The notes: a model not told the origin generated them from the letters alone. A stretch of 64,000 bases of DNA from Aggregatibacter segnis ATCC 33393 (GCF_000185305.1 NZ_GL622200.1:1-64000), one strand, 5' to 3'. Shown: positions 1-11,152, counted from the stretch's first letter. Program-made: numbers and translations.

Positions 1-30
1 GAGCTAGTATAACGGTTAGAGATAAAAGAT

Positions 31-77
31 AAGAAAAAACCGCACTTAGATTTTTTATCTAAAGTGCGGTTTTTTTC
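31..77 (-). terminator. Uptake-sequence terminator after mutS
   Basis: Two inverted uptake sequences (ACCGCACTT at 39-47, AAGTGCGGT at 62-70, stem extended by AGAT/ATCT, one bulged base) have T-runs on both strands. It lies just past the mutS stop and can also stop a plus-strand transcript entering from the left. Nothing else is seen in bases 1-87. Confidence 0.85.
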
Positions 78-87
78 TTTCCTATTT

Positions 88-2685
88 TTACTGCTTTATC
101 ATTTTCTTTAACTGATACAAATAGGCCAATGCCTGTTTTGGACTTAATTCATCCGGATCTAATTCTTGTAACATATTCAATAACATCTCCTTATTTTCAT
201 CTTCTGCCTGATCAAATGCTAATTCACCTTGGCGTTGATTTAATAAACGCAGATCCTGAATCTGTTGGTTGGTGTTTTGCTGTGACAGTTTTTCTAATTG
301 CGCCAGTTTTTGTTTGGCAAGCTTGATAACTTGTTGAGGCACACCGGCTAAAGCGGCAACAGCAAGACCGTAGCTTTTACTGGCTGCACCTTTTTGTACG
401 GCGTGCATGAAAGCAATGGTGTCATTATGCTCAATAGCATCTAAATGAATATTACCGATACCTTGCACCTGTTCCGGTAGCACGGTGAGCTCAAAATAGT
501 GGGTGGCGAATAAGGTTAAAGAACGGATTTTCTTCGCTAACCATTCAGCACAAGCCCAAGCGAGAGACAAACCGTCGTAAGTGGAGGTTCCGCGACCGAT
601 TTCGTCAATTAAAACCAAACTTTTATCCGTCGCTTGATGCAGAATATTCGCCATTTCTGTCATTTCCACCATGAAGGTTGAGCGCCCTGAAGCCAGATCA
701 TCAGAAGCACCAATGCGGGTAAAAATACGATCAACAGGGCCAATGACGGCACTGTCTGCCGGCACAAAACTGCCCATGTACGCCATTAAGGTAATCAGCG
801 CCGTTTGGCGCATATAGGTACTTTTACCGCCCATGTTTGGGCCGGTAATAATGAGAAAATGTTGCTGTTCCGTAAGCGCTGTTGGGTTGGCAATAAACGG
901 TTCTTTCAATACTTGCTCCACCACTGGGTGACGGCCATTTTGAATATGAATGCCCGTTTGTGCCGAGAAGGTCGGTGCCACATAATTCAGGCTTTCCGCC
1001 CGCTCCGCTAAATTGGTGAGCACATCCAATTCGGCTAATGCCAAACCGGTGAGCTGTAAGTTGCCCAAGTGCGGTAATAATTGGTCGAAAATTTCATCAT
1101 ATAACTGTTTTTCTAGCGCCAAAGAAGCCCCTTTTGCTTTCAGCACCTTATCTTCATAGGTTTTCAATTCAGGAATGATATAACGCTCGGCATTTTTTAA
1201 GGTTTGACGACGCACATAATGAATCGGTGCTTTATGGGCTTGCCCTTGGCTAATTTGAATGTAATAGCCGTGCACGGCATTGAAGCCGATTTTCAACGTA
1301 TCAATACCGGTGCTTTCCCGTTCTCGTTGTTCCAAATCTTCTAAATAACGAGTTGCACCGTCGGCTAATTCACGCCATTCATCCAATTCGGCGTTGTAGC
1401 CCGCCGCAATGACGCCACCATCACGAATTAACACCGGTGGGCTGTCAATAATCGCTCGTTGTAACAGGTCAAATTGTGCAGAAAAATCACCTAGCTGCTG
1501 ATAAAGTGCGGCCATTTTGGCGGATGTTTTTTCAGCCAACCGATTTTTTATATAAGGAATCTGCTCTAAAGCGGTACGCAAGCGGGTTAAATCACGCGGA
1601 CGAGCGGTGCGTAACGCCACGCGTGCCAAAATACGTTCCATGTCACCCACTTGTTGCAAATAAGGTTGTAAATCCGCCACTAAATCCTGCTCTAAAATCG
1701 CCCCAATGGCTTGTTGGCGTTGCGTGAGTTTTTCTACATCGCAAATCGGTTGGTGAATCCAGCGTTTGAGCAGGCGACTGCCCATCGGGGTAACGCATTT
1801 ATCCAACACAGCCGCCAGCGTGTTTTCCGTACCGCCCGCCAGATTTTGAGTGAGCTCCAAATTGCGACGGGTTGCCGCGTCCAACTGAATATTTTCGCTG
1901 TGTTGAATGAGATGAATGCTTTGAATATGCGGCAAGGCGGTGCGTTGCGTTTCGCGTGCGTATTGCAATAAACAACCGGCGGCACATAAGCCCAGAATCG
2001 CTTTTTCCACACCGAATCCGCGCAAGTCTTTGGTATTAAATTGATGGCAAAGCTGCTGAATGGCGGTTTTTAGCTCGAATTCCCAAATAGGGCGACGACG
2101 CAAACCCTTAGCGTGTTCGATGAGGTGAAAATCAGCAAAATCCTCACAATAAAGCAATTCTACCGGCGCGATGCGTTGTAATTCCGTTTGTAAATCCGCT
2201 TTGGATTGCGGTTCGCATAGCTGAAAACGACCGGACGTCATATCTAATGTCGCCAAACCGAAGTGATCATTTTCCTGATATACCGCGGCAATGAGGTTGT
2301 CTTGCCGTTCCGGTAACAACGCTTCATCACTCACCGTGCCCGGCGTGACAATGCGCACAATTTGGCGTTCAACGGGGCCTTTCGCTGTATTCGGATCACC
2401 GATTTGTTCGCAAATGGCGACGGACTCCCCTAACTGTACCAACTTCGCTAAATAGCCTTCCACCGCGTGATAAGGCACGCCAGCCATAGGAATTGGCTGC
2501 CCTGCAGATTGTCCTCGTTTGGTCAGCGAAATATCCAACAGTGCGGAGGCGCGTTTTGCATCGTCGTAAAACAGCTCGTAAAAATCGCCCATGCGATAAA
2601 ATAACAAAATATCCGGATTCTCTGCTTTGAGTTGCAGATATTGTTTCATCATCGGCGTATGCTGTTCGAAATTCTCTTTTGACAT
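88..2685 (-). CDS. mutS: DNA mismatch repair protein MutS
   Basis: MutS binds mispairs and small loops and, with MutL, starts methyl-directed mismatch repair. The mismatch-reading Phe-x-Glu motif (GDFYELF, Phe35/Glu37) is in the N-terminal domain. The C-terminal ATPase has Walker [10 protein letters not shown] and Walker [17 protein letters not shown]. At 865 residues it is close to the E. coli protein (853). Two ATGs are in tandem at 2688 and 2685; I chose the second because the product then begins MSKENF, like E. coli MSAIENF. It is 31 bases downstream of srmB on the same strand, so the two may share a transcript. Confidence 0.97.
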   Translation of the reverse strand: MSKENFEQHTPMMKQYLQLKAENPDILLFYRMGDFYELFYDDAKRASALLDISLTKRGQSAGQPIPMAGVPYHAVEGYLAKLVQLGESVAICEQIGDPNTAKGPVERQIVRIVTPGTVSDEALLPERQDNLIAAVYQENDHFGLATLDMTSGRFQLCEPQSKADLQTELQRIAPVELLYCEDFADFHLIEHAKGLRRRPIWEFELKTAIQQLCHQFNTKDLRGFGVEKAILGLCAAGCLLQYARETQRTALPHIQSIHLIQHSENIQLDAATRRNLELTQNLAGGTENTLAAVLDKCVTPMGSRLLKRWIHQPICDVEKLTQRQQAIGAILEQDLVADLQPYLQQVGDMERILARVALRTARPRDLTRLRTALEQIPYIKNRLAEKTSAKMAALYQQLGDFSAQFDLLQRAIIDSPPVLIRDGGVIAAGYNAELDEWRELADGATRYLEDLEQRERESTGIDTLKIGFNAVHGYYIQISQGQAHKAPIHYVRRQTLKNAERYIIPELKTYEDKVLKAKGASLALEKQLYDEIFDQLLPHLGNLQLTGLALAELDVLTNLAERAESLNYVAPTFSAQTGIHIQNGRHPVVEQVLKEPFIANPTALTEQQHFLIITGPNMGGKSTYMRQTALITLMAYMGSFVPADSAVIGPVDRIFTRIGASDDLASGRSTFMVEMTEMANILHQATDKSLVLIDEIGRGTSTYDGLSLAWACAEWLAKKIRSLTLFATHYFELTVLPEQVQGIGNIHLDAIEHNDTIAFMHAVQKGAASKSYGLAVAALAGVPQQVIKLAKQKLAQLEKLSQQNTNQQIQDLRLLNQRQGELAFDQAEDENKEMLLNMLQELDPDELSPKQALAYLYQLKKMIKQ

Positions 2686-2716
2686 CATGGCGTTATCTTA
2701 TTCCGGCGATTGGCGA

Positions 2717-4045
2717 TTATTGGGCGGTTTCTGTTGTTGAAGCACTTGGTTTACGGCGTTTGCCGATATTTTTACGATCTTGGTGGCGCTGTTTGGCTTT
2801 TTTATCTGCTTTTTTTTGTGCTTCGCGTTTTTCTAATTTCTTCTCTTTTTGTTTTTTGCTGACGGTTTTGATTTCGCCGTCTTTCGGCGCTTTGGTGCGC
2901 GGTTCCAAACCTTCAATCACACGTGCTTTCAGAATTTCTTGGGTATAACGCTTAATTTTGCCCAGCAGACGATAATCGTGTGCTTCCACGAAAGACACGG
3001 CGGTGCCTTTTTTGCCGGCACGCGCGGTACGCCCGATGCGGTGCAAATAAGTATCGGCGCTGTACGGTAAATCAAAATTCATAATGTGGCTAACATCATC
3101 AATATCGATACCGCGTGCGGAGACATCCGTGGAGACCAACACCGTCACCACGCCGTTTTTCAGTTTATCGATGGCATTATTGCGTTGGGTTTGCGCCATT
3201 TCACCTTCCAGATAGGTGCTGCGAATACCGCGTTTGCGCAAATTTTCCGCCAGTTCGCGTACATCTTCCCGACGGCGTACGAATACAATGCCTTTGCTCA
3301 CTTGCTCTTGCTCAATGAAACGCGCTAATAATTTGAATTTATGCTCATTACTGTCGGCGTGATAATACCACTGCTGAATTTTCTTCCGCTCACGTCGGCT
3401 CGGTTCTGCATCAATTTTCACCGGCTCGTTTAACGTGCGGTCGGCAAAATCTTCCAATAAATCCCCTTCAAGGGTCGCCGAGAATAACAACGTTTGCTTA
3501 CGCCAACGGGTTTCTGCCGAGATTTTCTCCGCATCTTGCCCAAAGCCCATTTGCAACATTCTGTCCGCTTCGTCAAAAATCAGAATTTCTACCGCGCGGC
3601 AATCAAAATTTTCTTCTTTAATGTATTGCAACAAACGCCCCGGGGTCGCCACAACAATGTCTTGATTTTTATTGAAAATCTCGCCGTGATTTTGATACGC
3701 CACACCACCGGTGATGGTCGCAATGCTGAGTTTGGTAAAGCAGGCAAGTTCTTCCGCCTGTTCCGCTACCTGCATGGCAAGTTCACGGGTTGGTGTAAGA
3801 ATCAACACACGCGGCGCGCCCGGTTTACGGCGTGGATAATCCAACAAATGTTGAATCGCCGGTAGCAAAAACGCGGCGGTTTTTCCAGTGCCGGTCGGTG
3901 CCGACCCGAGGACATCAAAGCCCTCCATCGCGGCAGGAATGGTTTCCTGTTGGATGGCGGTAGGACGTTGGTAGCCTTTTTTCTGGAGGGCGTTGAGTAA
4001 TTCAGGCGCGAGATCAAAATCTGCAAATTGAGTGAGGTTTGTCAT
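2717..4045 (-). CDS. srmB: ATP-dependent RNA helicase SrmB
   Basis: DEAD-box RNA helicase; SrmB acts early in 50S ribosomal subunit assembly. Visible motifs in order are the Q-motif region (GYQRPTAIQ), Walker A APTGTGKT (about residue 50), PTREL, the DEAD box FDEADRML (about 157), SAT, and motif VI HRIGRTARAG (about 340). A Lys/Arg-rich tail fills roughly residues 380-442. At 442 residues it matches E. coli SrmB (444). The divergent neighbour is trmN6, the same arrangement as srmB/yfiC in E. coli, which supports the SrmB assignment over other DEAD-box paralogues. Confidence 0.95.
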   Translation of the reverse strand: MTNLTQFADFDLAPELLNALQKKGYQRPTAIQQETIPAAMEGFDVLGSAPTGTGKTAAFLLPAIQHLLDYPRRKPGAPRVLILTPTRELAMQVAEQAEELACFTKLSIATITGGVAYQNHGEIFNKNQDIVVATPGRLLQYIKEENFDCRAVEILIFDEADRMLQMGFGQDAEKISAETRWRKQTLLFSATLEGDLLEDFADRTLNEPVKIDAEPSRRERKKIQQWYYHADSNEHKFKLLARFIEQEQVSKGIVFVRRREDVRELAENLRKRGIRSTYLEGEMAQTQRNNAIDKLKNGVVTVLVSTDVSARGIDIDDVSHIMNFDLPYSADTYLHRIGRTARAGKKGTAVSFVEAHDYRLLGKIKRYTQEILKARVIEGLEPRTKAPKDGEIKTVSKKQKEKKLEKREAQKKADKKAKQRHQDRKNIGKRRKPSASTTETAQ

Positions 4046-4087
4046 TGGTATTTGTTGTTCATTAGCATTAAAATTGCGCCGAATTAT

Positions 4088-4120
4088 ACCGCACTTTACC
4101 GTTAAAGTGCGGTCCTTTTT
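4088..4120. repeat. Inverted uptake-sequence pair between divergent genes
   Basis: ACCGCACTTTA (4088-4098) and its complement TTAAAGTGCGGT (4102-4113) form a perfect stem followed by CCTTTTT on the plus strand. It looks like an intrinsic terminator but lies upstream of both srmB and trmN6, where no known transcript ends. It may be an uptake site only, or may insulate or attenuate trmN6. Confidence 0.7.
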
Positions 4121-4134
4121 GACGGTGTTTTTCG

Positions 4135-4842
4135 ATGAGTAAGACGGGTTTTCGTTTTAAACAATTTCAGGTCAATCACGAGCGGTGTGCCATGAAAGTG
4201 GGGACGGACGGTATTTTATTGGGCGCGTGGGCGGATGTGACGCAGGCAAACCAGATATTGGATTTAGGTAGCGGCAGCGGCTTAATCGCCTTAATGTTGG
4301 CTCAACGCAGTTCTGCCGAAAGCCGAATTTGTGCCGTGGAAATTGATCACGCGGCGGCACAACAAGCCTGTGAAAATGTATTAATTTCACCGTGGAAGAA
4401 TAAAATTCAGGTGTATCAGCAGGATATAGATAGTTTTTGTACTCAAACAGCAGAGCGCTTCGACTTGATTGTCGCCAATCCGCCCTATTTTCAAACGGGG
4501 GTAGATTGTCGTAATGAGGAGCGGAATACAGCCCGTTATTTTGCCGCACAAAGTCATTTACATTGGTTAGAGACCGCTGCTGCTTGCTTGGCACCCAAGG
4601 GAAAAATCAGTTTTGTGTTACCTTTTGACGCAGGAGAAACTTTGCTAAAAAGCACCGCACTTTATTGTGTTGTGCGTTGCGATGTCATTACTAAGCAAGG
4701 CAAAGCGCCACAACGTATGTTGTTGACCTTTGCCACACAACCACAAACATTGCTATATGACGAGTTGATTATCTACGACACCCAGAATCAATATCACGCC
4801 GATTTTGTTGCATTGACGCAGGATTTTTATTTGAACTTCTAA
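4135..4842 (+). CDS. trmN6: tRNA1(Val) (adenine(37)-N6)-methyltransferase
   Basis: Methylates N6 of A37 in tRNA-Val with S-adenosylmethionine (E. coli YfiC/TrmN6). The N-terminus ([20 protein letters not shown]) is typical of the family. The SAM loop is [15 protein letters not shown] and the N6-adenine methyltransferase catalytic motif is NPPY in [10 protein letters not shown]. Length is 235 residues. The gene sits head-to-head with srmB as in E. coli and ends at an uptake-sequence terminator. Start at 4135 is the first ATG and gives the full conserved N-terminus. Confidence 0.93.
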   Translation: MSKTGFRFKQFQVNHERCAMKVGTDGILLGAWADVTQANQILDLGSGSGLIALMLAQRSSAESRICAVEIDHAAAQQACENVLISPWKNKIQVYQQDIDSFCTQTAERFDLIVANPPYFQTGVDCRNEERNTARYFAAQSHLHWLETAAACLAPKGKISFVLPFDAGETLLKSTALYCVVRCDVITKQGKAPQRMLLTFATQPQTLLYDELIIYDTQNQYHADFVALTQDFYLNF

Positions 4843-4856
4843 AAACACCATAAAAA

Positions 4857-4891
4857 AACACCGCACTTTCTTTAAAAGTGCGGTGTTTTTC
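4857..4891. terminator. Bidirectional uptake-sequence terminator, trmN6/pnuC
   Basis: ACACCGCACTTT and AAAGTGCGGTGT form a hairpin with A-run before and T-run after, between the convergent trmN6 and pnuC genes. It can stop both. Confidence 0.88.
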
Positions 4892-4905
4892 TTTGTTTCT
4901 TAGGC

Positions 4906-5589
4906 CTATTTCATTAATTTCGTCCAGTTGTAATAACCGTATAACGAGTTCAGTAAATAGGCACTATACATTAAATACATGGCCGGGGTTTCCGCCCATA
5001 AGGCAATGGAAAGGATATTTAACAAAATCCATAAAAGCCATTGTTCACGGTAGCGTAAAATCATCAATAATTGGGCTGAAACAGTAATTACGGTAGTTAA
5101 ACCGTCTAATCCTGTGGAGCTGCCGCCTGCCGCATTAAGGGCTTGCACGAACAATAACGTACCGACAATCACTGTGGTGGCAAGGATGAGCCAGCCTTGT
5201 AACGTCAACGATTTGGCAATTACGCTTTCTCCACCGCTCTTTTCTTGTTGCATATGGGTTTTCCACATGAAATAACCGATAAATTGCGCTGGAATATAAA
5301 CATACAAGACGGTATTCATTTCGCCGATGAAATTCTCACCCCATGCTACATAGAAGTAAGTGTAGGCAAAAATCAGTCCGAACAGATAATTACTGATTTT
5401 CCCTTTACTGACAAACACCACGCAAATCACGCCTGTAATACCGGAAATCATGGCAAGCGGCGATTGTGGATCTAAGACAAAAGCAACAATTTGTGCGGCA
5501 ATAAAGAGAAATAGCCAAAACACTTCAAAAGGTTTCCAGTCGGAAAAAAGTTCTTGTTTTATTTGATGTAAATACGGTTGTAGATTCAT
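4906..5589 (-). CDS. pnuC: Nicotinamide riboside transporter PnuC
   Basis: Inner-membrane facilitator for nicotinamide riboside, the NAD precursor (V-factor route) many Pasteurellaceae depend on. The 227-residue protein has about seven hydrophobic segments and the family pattern of aromatic residues near its C-terminus (LLNSLYGYYNWTKLMK). I start at the ATG at 5589, just after a GAGGTG ribosome-binding site; the in-frame codon 33 bases upstream has no such site. Transcription would start in the region shared with rapA, where a CRP-like site is visible. Confidence 0.92.
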   Translation of the reverse strand: MNLQPYLHQIKQELFSDWKPFEVFWLFLFIAAQIVAFVLDPQSPLAMISGITGVICVVFVSKGKISNYLFGLIFAYTYFYVAWGENFIGEMNTVLYVYIPAQFIGYFMWKTHMQQEKSGGESVIAKSLTLQGWLILATTVIVGTLLFVQALNAAGGSSTGLDGLTTVITVSAQLLMILRYREQWLLWILLNILSIALWAETPAMYLMYSAYLLNSLYGYYNWTKLMK

Positions 5590-5662
5590 AGTCACCTCAC
5601 AAATGGGATAAAGTGCGGTCATCTTAGGAAGTATTTTTTAGAATGTAAAGGATTTGCTACGT

Positions 5663-5684
5663 TTTTGTGTTGCTGATCACAAAA
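5663..5684. promoter_or_regulatory. Candidate CRP site between pnuC and rapA
   Basis: TGTGT-N6-TCACA at 5666-5681 matches nine of ten core bases of the CRP consensus TGTGA-N6-TCACA and is flanked by T and A runs. It lies 77 bases upstream of the pnuC start and 100 upstream of rapA. No footprint is known to me; the call rests on sequence alone. Confidence 0.5.
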
Positions 5685-5780
5685 AAGATGTCATCACGTT
5701 AAACATGAATGGCATCGTGTCATTTCTTTTTCAGCGTAACAGGGCTAAAATAGCGCCTTTTTATCAATAGAGAGAACATC

Positions 5781-8639
5781 ATGACTTTTGCGGTTGGGCA
5801 GCGTTGGATCAGTGAAACGGAAAATAATTTAGGCTTAGGAGTCATTCGTGCCGTGGATGTTCGGCAAGTGACAATTGATTTCCCTGCCGCACAAGAACAA
5901 CGTATTTATGCGGTGAAAAACGCGCCGTTAAATCGTGTGCAATTTCGTATCGGTGATTTGATTCAACATGTAGAAAGTTGGCATGGCGAAGTGCTCAATG
6001 TGGCGGAAAATAATGGCTTGCTGTTCTATTTGGTACAACAAGAGGGCAAGGAAGACCGTGTCGTCAGTGAAATGGAGTTGGCTCATCGCATTTCTTTTTG
6101 CCGACCGCAAGAACGCCTGTTTTCCGCACAGATTGATCGTAACGACCATTTCGTGTTGCGTTACCAAGCTTTGCAATACCAAAAAGCGCAATTTCAATCG
6201 CCCTTGCGGGGCTTACGCGGTATCCGCGCTGGGCTGATTCCTCATCAATTACACATTGCGAAAGAAGCCGGGCGGCGTATTGCACCACGCGTGTTGTTGG
6301 CCGATGAAGTGGGTTTAGGTAAAACCATTGAAGCCGGCATGATTTTGCAGCAGCAATTATTTGCCGAAAAGGTACGCCGCGTGCTGGTTATTGTGCCGGA
6401 AACGTTGCAACATCAATGGTTGGTCGAAATGTTGCGTCGTTTTAATTTGTACTTTTCGCTGTTTGATGAAGAACGTTGCGCGGATTTTGCCGCGACAGAA
6501 GAGCAAGAAGAAGTGAATCCGTTTACCACCGAATCCATGATTATTTGTGCCTTGGATTGGTTGGTGCAAACGCCAAAACGGGTACAACAAATTTTGGCGG
6601 CCGGTTTTGATATGCTTATTGTCGATGAAGTGCATCATTTGGTGTATGACGAAGTCAATCCAAGTTTGGAATATCAGTTAGTGCAACAACTGACACAACA
6701 GATTCCGGCCGTGTTGTTACTCACCGCCACACCGGAGCAGCTTGGTCAGCAAAGTCATTTTGCCCGTTTGAATTTATTGGACCCACATCGTTTCCATGAC
6801 TATCAGGCTTTTTTAAAGGAACAGCAAAATTACCAGCCGATTGCTGAAGCCACACAGGCATTACTGGATAATCGCCCATTAAATGTGGATGAAAAGCGCA
6901 CGATTTCCTTGTTGTTGGCTAAGTCGATTAATTTTGAAACCGGCAATAAGGCGAAGTTAATTCAACAGCTTATCGACCGCCACGGCACCGGGCGTTTATT
7001 GTTCCGCAATACCCGTCAAAGTGTACAAGGCTTCCCGAAAAGGGTGTATCACCCCATTGCCTTATCTCAGCCGAAGCAATATGAAAATGCAGTGAAAACG
7101 CTCCTTGCCTTTGGTGAAAATCCGTTGCAATGCGCGCTTTATCCTGAACATTTTCTGCGAGAACTTAACGCCAATATGGCGTGGTGGGAATTTGACCCAC
7201 GTGTGCAATGGCTCATCGATTTTTTAAAACAACATCGACAGGAAAAAGTGTTGGTGATTTGTCGTTATGCAGATACGGCAATTCAGCTGGAACAAATTCT
7301 GCGTGAAAAAGAAGGCATTCGTAGTGCGGTATTCCACGAAAAAATGTCTATTGTGGAACGCGATCGTGCGGCGGCGTATTTTACCCAACAAGAAAATGGT
7401 GCACAGGTGCTACTCAGTTCCGGGATCGGCTCTGAGGGGCGAAACTTCCAATTTGCCTGTCATTTGGTGCTGTTTAATTTGCCGGAAAATCCCGATTTGT
7501 TAGAGCAGTGCATCGGGCGTTTGGATCGCATTGGACAAACGCGAGAAATTCAAATTTATCAGCCGTATTTTGCCGACAGTGCGCAAGCGGTGCTGGCTGA
7601 CTGGTATCATTTAGGCTTGAATGCTTTCAATGAAACCTGTCCGATGGGCGCCTTATTGTTCGAACAGTTTGCCGAAGTATTGCAAAAAACATTGAAGAAT
7701 CCGACCGCACTTGACGCTCGTCAGGGCTTAATTGAGCGTACTCAAGAGGAACGGTTACGCCTGAAGCAGCTGTTGGAACAAGGGCGTGATTTGTTGTTGG
7801 AGCTTAACTCTAACGGTGGCGAGGCGGCGAAGCAGCTGGCACAAGACATTGCCGAGCAAGATGGTAGTCAGGAGTTAGTCAATTTTGCCTTGAATCTGTT
7901 TGATGTCATCGGTGTGGAACAGGAAGATTTAGGTGAGCAATCTATCGTCATCACGCCCACAGGAACGATGCTTATGCCCGATTTCCCGGGCTTGAAAGAG
8001 GAAGGTGTCACGGTCACTTTTGACCGTCAACTGGCGTTGGCACGCGAGGAGTTGGAGTTCCTCACTTGGGATCATCCGATGATTTACCACGGCATTGATT
8101 TAATCACTTCTGGCGACATTGGCAAAAGCACCGTGGCGTTGTTGGTGAATAAAAATCTGCCATCAGGCACGCTGTTACTGGAGTTGGTTTATGTGGTGGA
8201 AAGTCAAGCGCCACAAGGGTTACAATTAACCCGCTTCTTACCGCCAACACCGATTCGTCTGTTGCTGGATAATCGCGGTAATGATTTGGCGTCGCAGGTG
8301 GCATTTGACACATTACAACGCAAATTGAAGCCGATGGAACGCAATGTGGCGAATAAAATTGTGAAAATGTTGCGTCCGAGCATTGAAGGGTTGATTGCCC
8401 AAGGGGAGCGTTTGGTGGTGGCACAAAGTGAGCAAATTATCAATGCCGCACAGCAAGAAGCCGAGCAGCAATTGGATGCAGAACTCAACCGATTAATCGC
8501 GTTACAAAAAGTGAATAAAAACATTCGCGCCGATGAAATTCACACGTTAGAACGTCAACGCACCCAAATTTTACAGCTGTTACAACAGGCAACCTGGCGT
8601 TTAGATTGCTTGCGTGTGATTGTGAGCAATAAGGAATAA
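5781..8639 (+). CDS. rapA: RNA polymerase-associated protein RapA
   Basis: SWI2/SNF2-family ATPase that binds RNA polymerase and recycles it after transcription. The order of parts is an N-terminal Tudor-like region (residues 1-110), Walker [15 protein letters not shown] near 175, the motif II box VDEVHHL near 280, the second helicase lobe with [10 protein letters not shown] and [11 protein letters not shown], and a long C-terminal region. At 952 residues it is near E. coli RapA (968). Motif II reads DEVH rather than DEAH. A GAGAGAA ribosome-binding site precedes the ATG. rluA follows two bases after the stop, the same pairing as in E. coli. Confidence 0.95.
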   Translation: MTFAVGQRWISETENNLGLGVIRAVDVRQVTIDFPAAQEQRIYAVKNAPLNRVQFRIGDLIQHVESWHGEVLNVAENNGLLFYLVQQEGKEDRVVSEMELAHRISFCRPQERLFSAQIDRNDHFVLRYQALQYQKAQFQSPLRGLRGIRAGLIPHQLHIAKEAGRRIAPRVLLADEVGLGKTIEAGMILQQQLFAEKVRRVLVIVPETLQHQWLVEMLRRFNLYFSLFDEERCADFAATEEQEEVNPFTTESMIICALDWLVQTPKRVQQILAAGFDMLIVDEVHHLVYDEVNPSLEYQLVQQLTQQIPAVLLLTATPEQLGQQSHFARLNLLDPHRFHDYQAFLKEQQNYQPIAEATQALLDNRPLNVDEKRTISLLLAKSINFETGNKAKLIQQLIDRHGTGRLLFRNTRQSVQGFPKRVYHPIALSQPKQYENAVKTLLAFGENPLQCALYPEHFLRELNANMAWWEFDPRVQWLIDFLKQHRQEKVLVICRYADTAIQLEQILREKEGIRSAVFHEKMSIVERDRAAAYFTQQENGAQVLLSSGIGSEGRNFQFACHLVLFNLPENPDLLEQCIGRLDRIGQTREIQIYQPYFADSAQAVLADWYHLGLNAFNETCPMGALLFEQFAEVLQKTLKNPTALDARQGLIERTQEERLRLKQLLEQGRDLLLELNSNGGEAAKQLAQDIAEQDGSQELVNFALNLFDVIGVEQEDLGEQSIVITPTGTMLMPDFPGLKEEGVTVTFDRQLALAREELEFLTWDHPMIYHGIDLITSGDIGKSTVALLVNKNLPSGTLLLELVYVVESQAPQGLQLTRFLPPTPIRLLLDNRGNDLASQVAFDTLQRKLKPMERNVANKIVKMLRPSIEGLIAQGERLVVAQSEQIINAAQQEAEQQLDAELNRLIALQKVNKNIRADEIHTLERQRTQILQLLQQATWRLDCLRVIVSNKE

Positions 8640-8641
8640 AC

Positions 8642-9301
8642 ATGGCCCTGATTGAATATAATCCGCCGCAGGAACCTTGGCTGGATTTGGTGTATCGCGA
8701 TGATTATATTGCGGTGGTGAACAAGCCAAGTGGACTGCTTTCCGTACCGGGCAATCAGCCGCAATATTACGACAGCGCAATGTCGCGGGTGAAAGAAAAG
8801 TACGGTTTTTGTGAACCGGCGCATCGCCTTGACATGGCCACCAGCGGCATTTTGTTGTTTGCTTTGAGCAAAGCGGCAGATCGCGAGTTAAAACGCCAAT
8901 TTCGTGAACGCGAACCGAAAAAATATTATCAAGCTCTGGTTTGGGGGCATGTCGAGCAAGATCATGGTGTGGTGGAATTGCCACTCATTTGTGATTGGGA
9001 AAATCGCCCACGGCAAAAAATTTGCTTTGAACGAGGCAAAAGAGCGGTCACTTTTTACGATGTTTTACAACGTTATCCCAATAATACGACACGCATAAAG
9101 CTTACGCCGATTACAGGGCGTTCCCATCAATTACGCCTACACATGCTGGCACTTGGGCATCCGATTTTAGGTGATAAATTCTACGCACATCCACAAGCCA
9201 AAGCGTTATCGCCTCGTCTCTGCTTGCACGCGGAAAGCCTGCAGATTCAACATCCGATTACCGGAGAAACGATGGGATTCACCGCGCCGGTCGGTTTTTA
9301 A
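8642..9301 (+). CDS. rluA: Dual-specificity 23S rRNA/tRNA pseudouridine synthase RluA
   Basis: Makes pseudouridine at 23S rRNA position 746 and tRNA position 32 in the characterised E. coli enzyme. The catalytic aspartate is in HRLDMATSGIL. Other family motifs are VVNKPSGLLSVPG near the N-terminus and PITGRSHQLRLHM further on. Length 219 residues matches E. coli RluA. It starts two bases after rapA, implying one transcript and probably translational coupling. Confidence 0.94.
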   Translation: MALIEYNPPQEPWLDLVYRDDYIAVVNKPSGLLSVPGNQPQYYDSAMSRVKEKYGFCEPAHRLDMATSGILLFALSKAADRELKRQFREREPKKYYQALVWGHVEQDHGVVELPLICDWENRPRQKICFERGKRAVTFYDVLQRYPNNTTRIKLTPITGRSHQLRLHMLALGHPILGDKFYAHPQAKALSPRLCLHAESLQIQHPITGETMGFTAPVGF

Positions 9302-9305
9302 TAAA

Positions 9306-9346
9306 AAAGTGCGGTGAAAAAATAAGATATTTTTTCACCGCACTTT
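9306..9346. terminator. Bidirectional terminator, rluA/purT
   Basis: AAAGTGCGGTGAAAAAAT pairs with ATTTTTTCACCGCACTTT across a short loop, between convergent genes. Both arms are uptake sequences. Confidence 0.85.
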
Positions 9347-9372
9347 AACTGTGATTCAACGATAAGCTGAAC

Positions 9373-10554
9373 TTATAAAATCACCTCTAATTTATCATAA
9401 GCACGACGGGCTTTTTCTAAGGCTTTTTCAACACTAATATCGCGCGCCAAAATCACCCCTAAACGACGATGGCCATTCACTTCACCTTTACCAAAAATGC
9501 GTAAGTTGGTTTGCGGTTCGGCAAGTACCTGCTCTACGTTGGCAAATTGTACTTGGTTGGATTTGCCTTCTACCACAATGGCTTTAGAGGCGGACGGGCT
9601 GATGAAATCGATGCTTGGAATCGGCAATCCTAAAATGGCACGAGCGTGCAAGGCGAACTGTGATAACTCTTGTGAGATCATGGTCACCATGCCGGTATCA
9701 TGTGGGCGAGGAGAGACTTCGTTAAAAATCACATCATCGCCACGCACGAACATTTCCACCCCGAAAATCCCACGACCACCTAATGCACCGGTGATTTTCT
9801 CCGCAATCTCTTGCGCTTTTTTCAATGCGGTTTCTGACATGGCTTGAGGTTGCCAAGATTCACGGTAATCGCCATCCACTTGAATGTGTCCGATTGGCGC
9901 AAGGAATGAAGTACCATTCACATGGCGTACGGTGAGCTGAGTAATTTCGTAATCAAATTTAATAAACCCTTCCACAATGACGCGTCCGGCACCGGCACGT
10001 CCGCCTTCTTGGGCGTAATCCCATGCGGATTGGATTTGATCGAGGGTGCGAATAACGCTTTGCCCATGACCGGAAGAGGACATAATCGGTTTGACCACAC
10101 ACGGAACACCGATTTTTTCGACCGCACTTTTGAAGTCGTCAAAGTTATCTATGAATTCATAAGGTGAGGTTGGCAAGCCTAATTCTTCCGAGGCTAAACG
10201 ACGAATGCCTTCACGGTTCATGGTTAGTTTCGTAGCTTTGGCGGTCGGGATAACGGTGAACCCTTCTTGTTCCAGTTCAAGTAAAGTATCGGTGGCGATA
10301 GCTTCCACTTCCGGTACGATAAAATCAGGACGTTCCTTTTCCACAACGGCGCGTAATGCCGCGCCATCCAACATGGAAATGGTGTAAGCACGGTGTGCCA
10401 CTTGCTGTGCAGGCGCATTTTCATAGCGATCTACAGCAATCACCTCAACACCTAAACGTTGTAATTCAATGACAACTTCTTTGCCCAATTCCCCTGCACC
10501 AAGCATCATTACTTTCAGTGCTTTTGGGGTTAATGGCGTGCCGATTGTGGTCAT
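9373..10554 (-). CDS. purT: Formate-dependent phosphoribosylglycinamide formyltransferase PurT
   Basis: ATP-grasp enzyme of purine synthesis that formylates GAR with free formate and ATP instead of formyl-tetrahydrofolate. The N-terminal fold has the loop [15 protein letters not shown]. The ATP-grasp body contains [14 protein letters not shown], and the metal-binding end reads [25 protein letters not shown]. Length 393 residues (E. coli 392). It begins 10 bases after the luxS stop on the same strand, behind an AAGGAGCT ribosome-binding site, so a luxS-purT operon is likely. Confidence 0.96.
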   Translation of the reverse strand: MTTIGTPLTPKALKVMMLGAGELGKEVVIELQRLGVEVIAVDRYENAPAQQVAHRAYTISMLDGAALRAVVEKERPDFIVPEVEAIATDTLLELEQEGFTVIPTAKATKLTMNREGIRRLASEELGLPTSPYEFIDNFDDFKSAVEKIGVPCVVKPIMSSSGHGQSVIRTLDQIQSAWDYAQEGGRAGAGRVIVEGFIKFDYEITQLTVRHVNGTSFLAPIGHIQVDGDYRESWQPQAMSETALKKAQEIAEKITGALGGRGIFGVEMFVRGDDVIFNEVSPRPHDTGMVTMISQELSQFALHARAILGLPIPSIDFISPSASKAIVVEGKSNQVQFANVEQVLAEPQTNLRIFGKGEVNGHRRLGVILARDISVEKALEKARRAYDKLEVIL

Positions 10555-10564
10555 AGGGAGCTCC

Positions 10565-11071
10565 TTATTGTTTTAGTAAACTTTCATCCAACGTTAAATC
10601 TTCGTTTTTATTCACACCGATACCGCGCGCTAATACGTTTTGTGCGATTTGATGGGCTTCCTCTAAAGAATGTTCGGTGTATGTACCACATTGGTATTCA
10701 TTCAGTTCAGGAATTTCACGTTGATTTTTCACATTGAGGATATCCTGCATGGAGGCTGCCCAAGCTTGTGCAACTTGGGTTTCGTTCGGGGTACCGATTA
10801 AGGACATATAAAAACCGGTGCGGCAACCCATCGGCGAAATATCGATAATTTCGACATCTTGACTATTGAGATGATCACGCATAAAGCCGGCAAATAAATG
10901 CTCCAATGTGTGAATGCCCTTCGGTGGCAAATTTTCCTTATTGGGAATGGTAAAACGCAAATCAAAAACAGTGATGTTATCTCCTTTTGGAGTTTGCATT
11001 ATTTTAGCAATTCGCACTGCTGGTGCATTCATACGTGTGTGGTCAACTTTAAAACTATCAAGTAATGGCAT
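10565..11071 (-). CDS. luxS: S-ribosylhomocysteine lyase LuxS (AI-2 synthesis)
   Basis: Cleaves S-ribosylhomocysteine to homocysteine and DPD, the precursor of the AI-2 quorum signal; it is also part of the activated methyl cycle. The metal-binding motif HTLEH is near residue 54, the catalytic cysteine is in [10 protein letters not shown] near residue 84, and the third metal ligand is the later cysteine in [10 protein letters not shown]. Length is 168 residues (E. coli 171). A GAGGAA ribosome-binding site precedes the ATG. A divergent small RNA gene begins about 115 bases upstream. Confidence 0.97.
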   Translation of the reverse strand: MPLLDSFKVDHTRMNAPAVRIAKIMQTPKGDNITVFDLRFTIPNKENLPPKGIHTLEHLFAGFMRDHLNSQDVEIIDISPMGCRTGFYMSLIGTPNETQVAQAWAASMQDILNVKNQREIPELNEYQCGTYTEHSLEEAHQIAQNVLARGIGVNKNEDLTLDESLLKQ

Positions 11072-11152
11072 TTTGTTTTCCTCAAATGGAGTGATTTTTG
11101 TTTATAAAATAGTCAATTGAGACTTTTTTTGAGATTTTTTTAAATTATTTCC

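Noticed and set aside
4172-4594. A 140-codon minus-strand open frame opposite trmN6
   Set aside because: It is antisense to a conserved methyltransferase and shows no motif.
8601-8984. A 127-codon minus-strand open frame opposite the rapA/rluA junction
   Set aside because: It is antisense to two well-conserved genes and has no supporting context.
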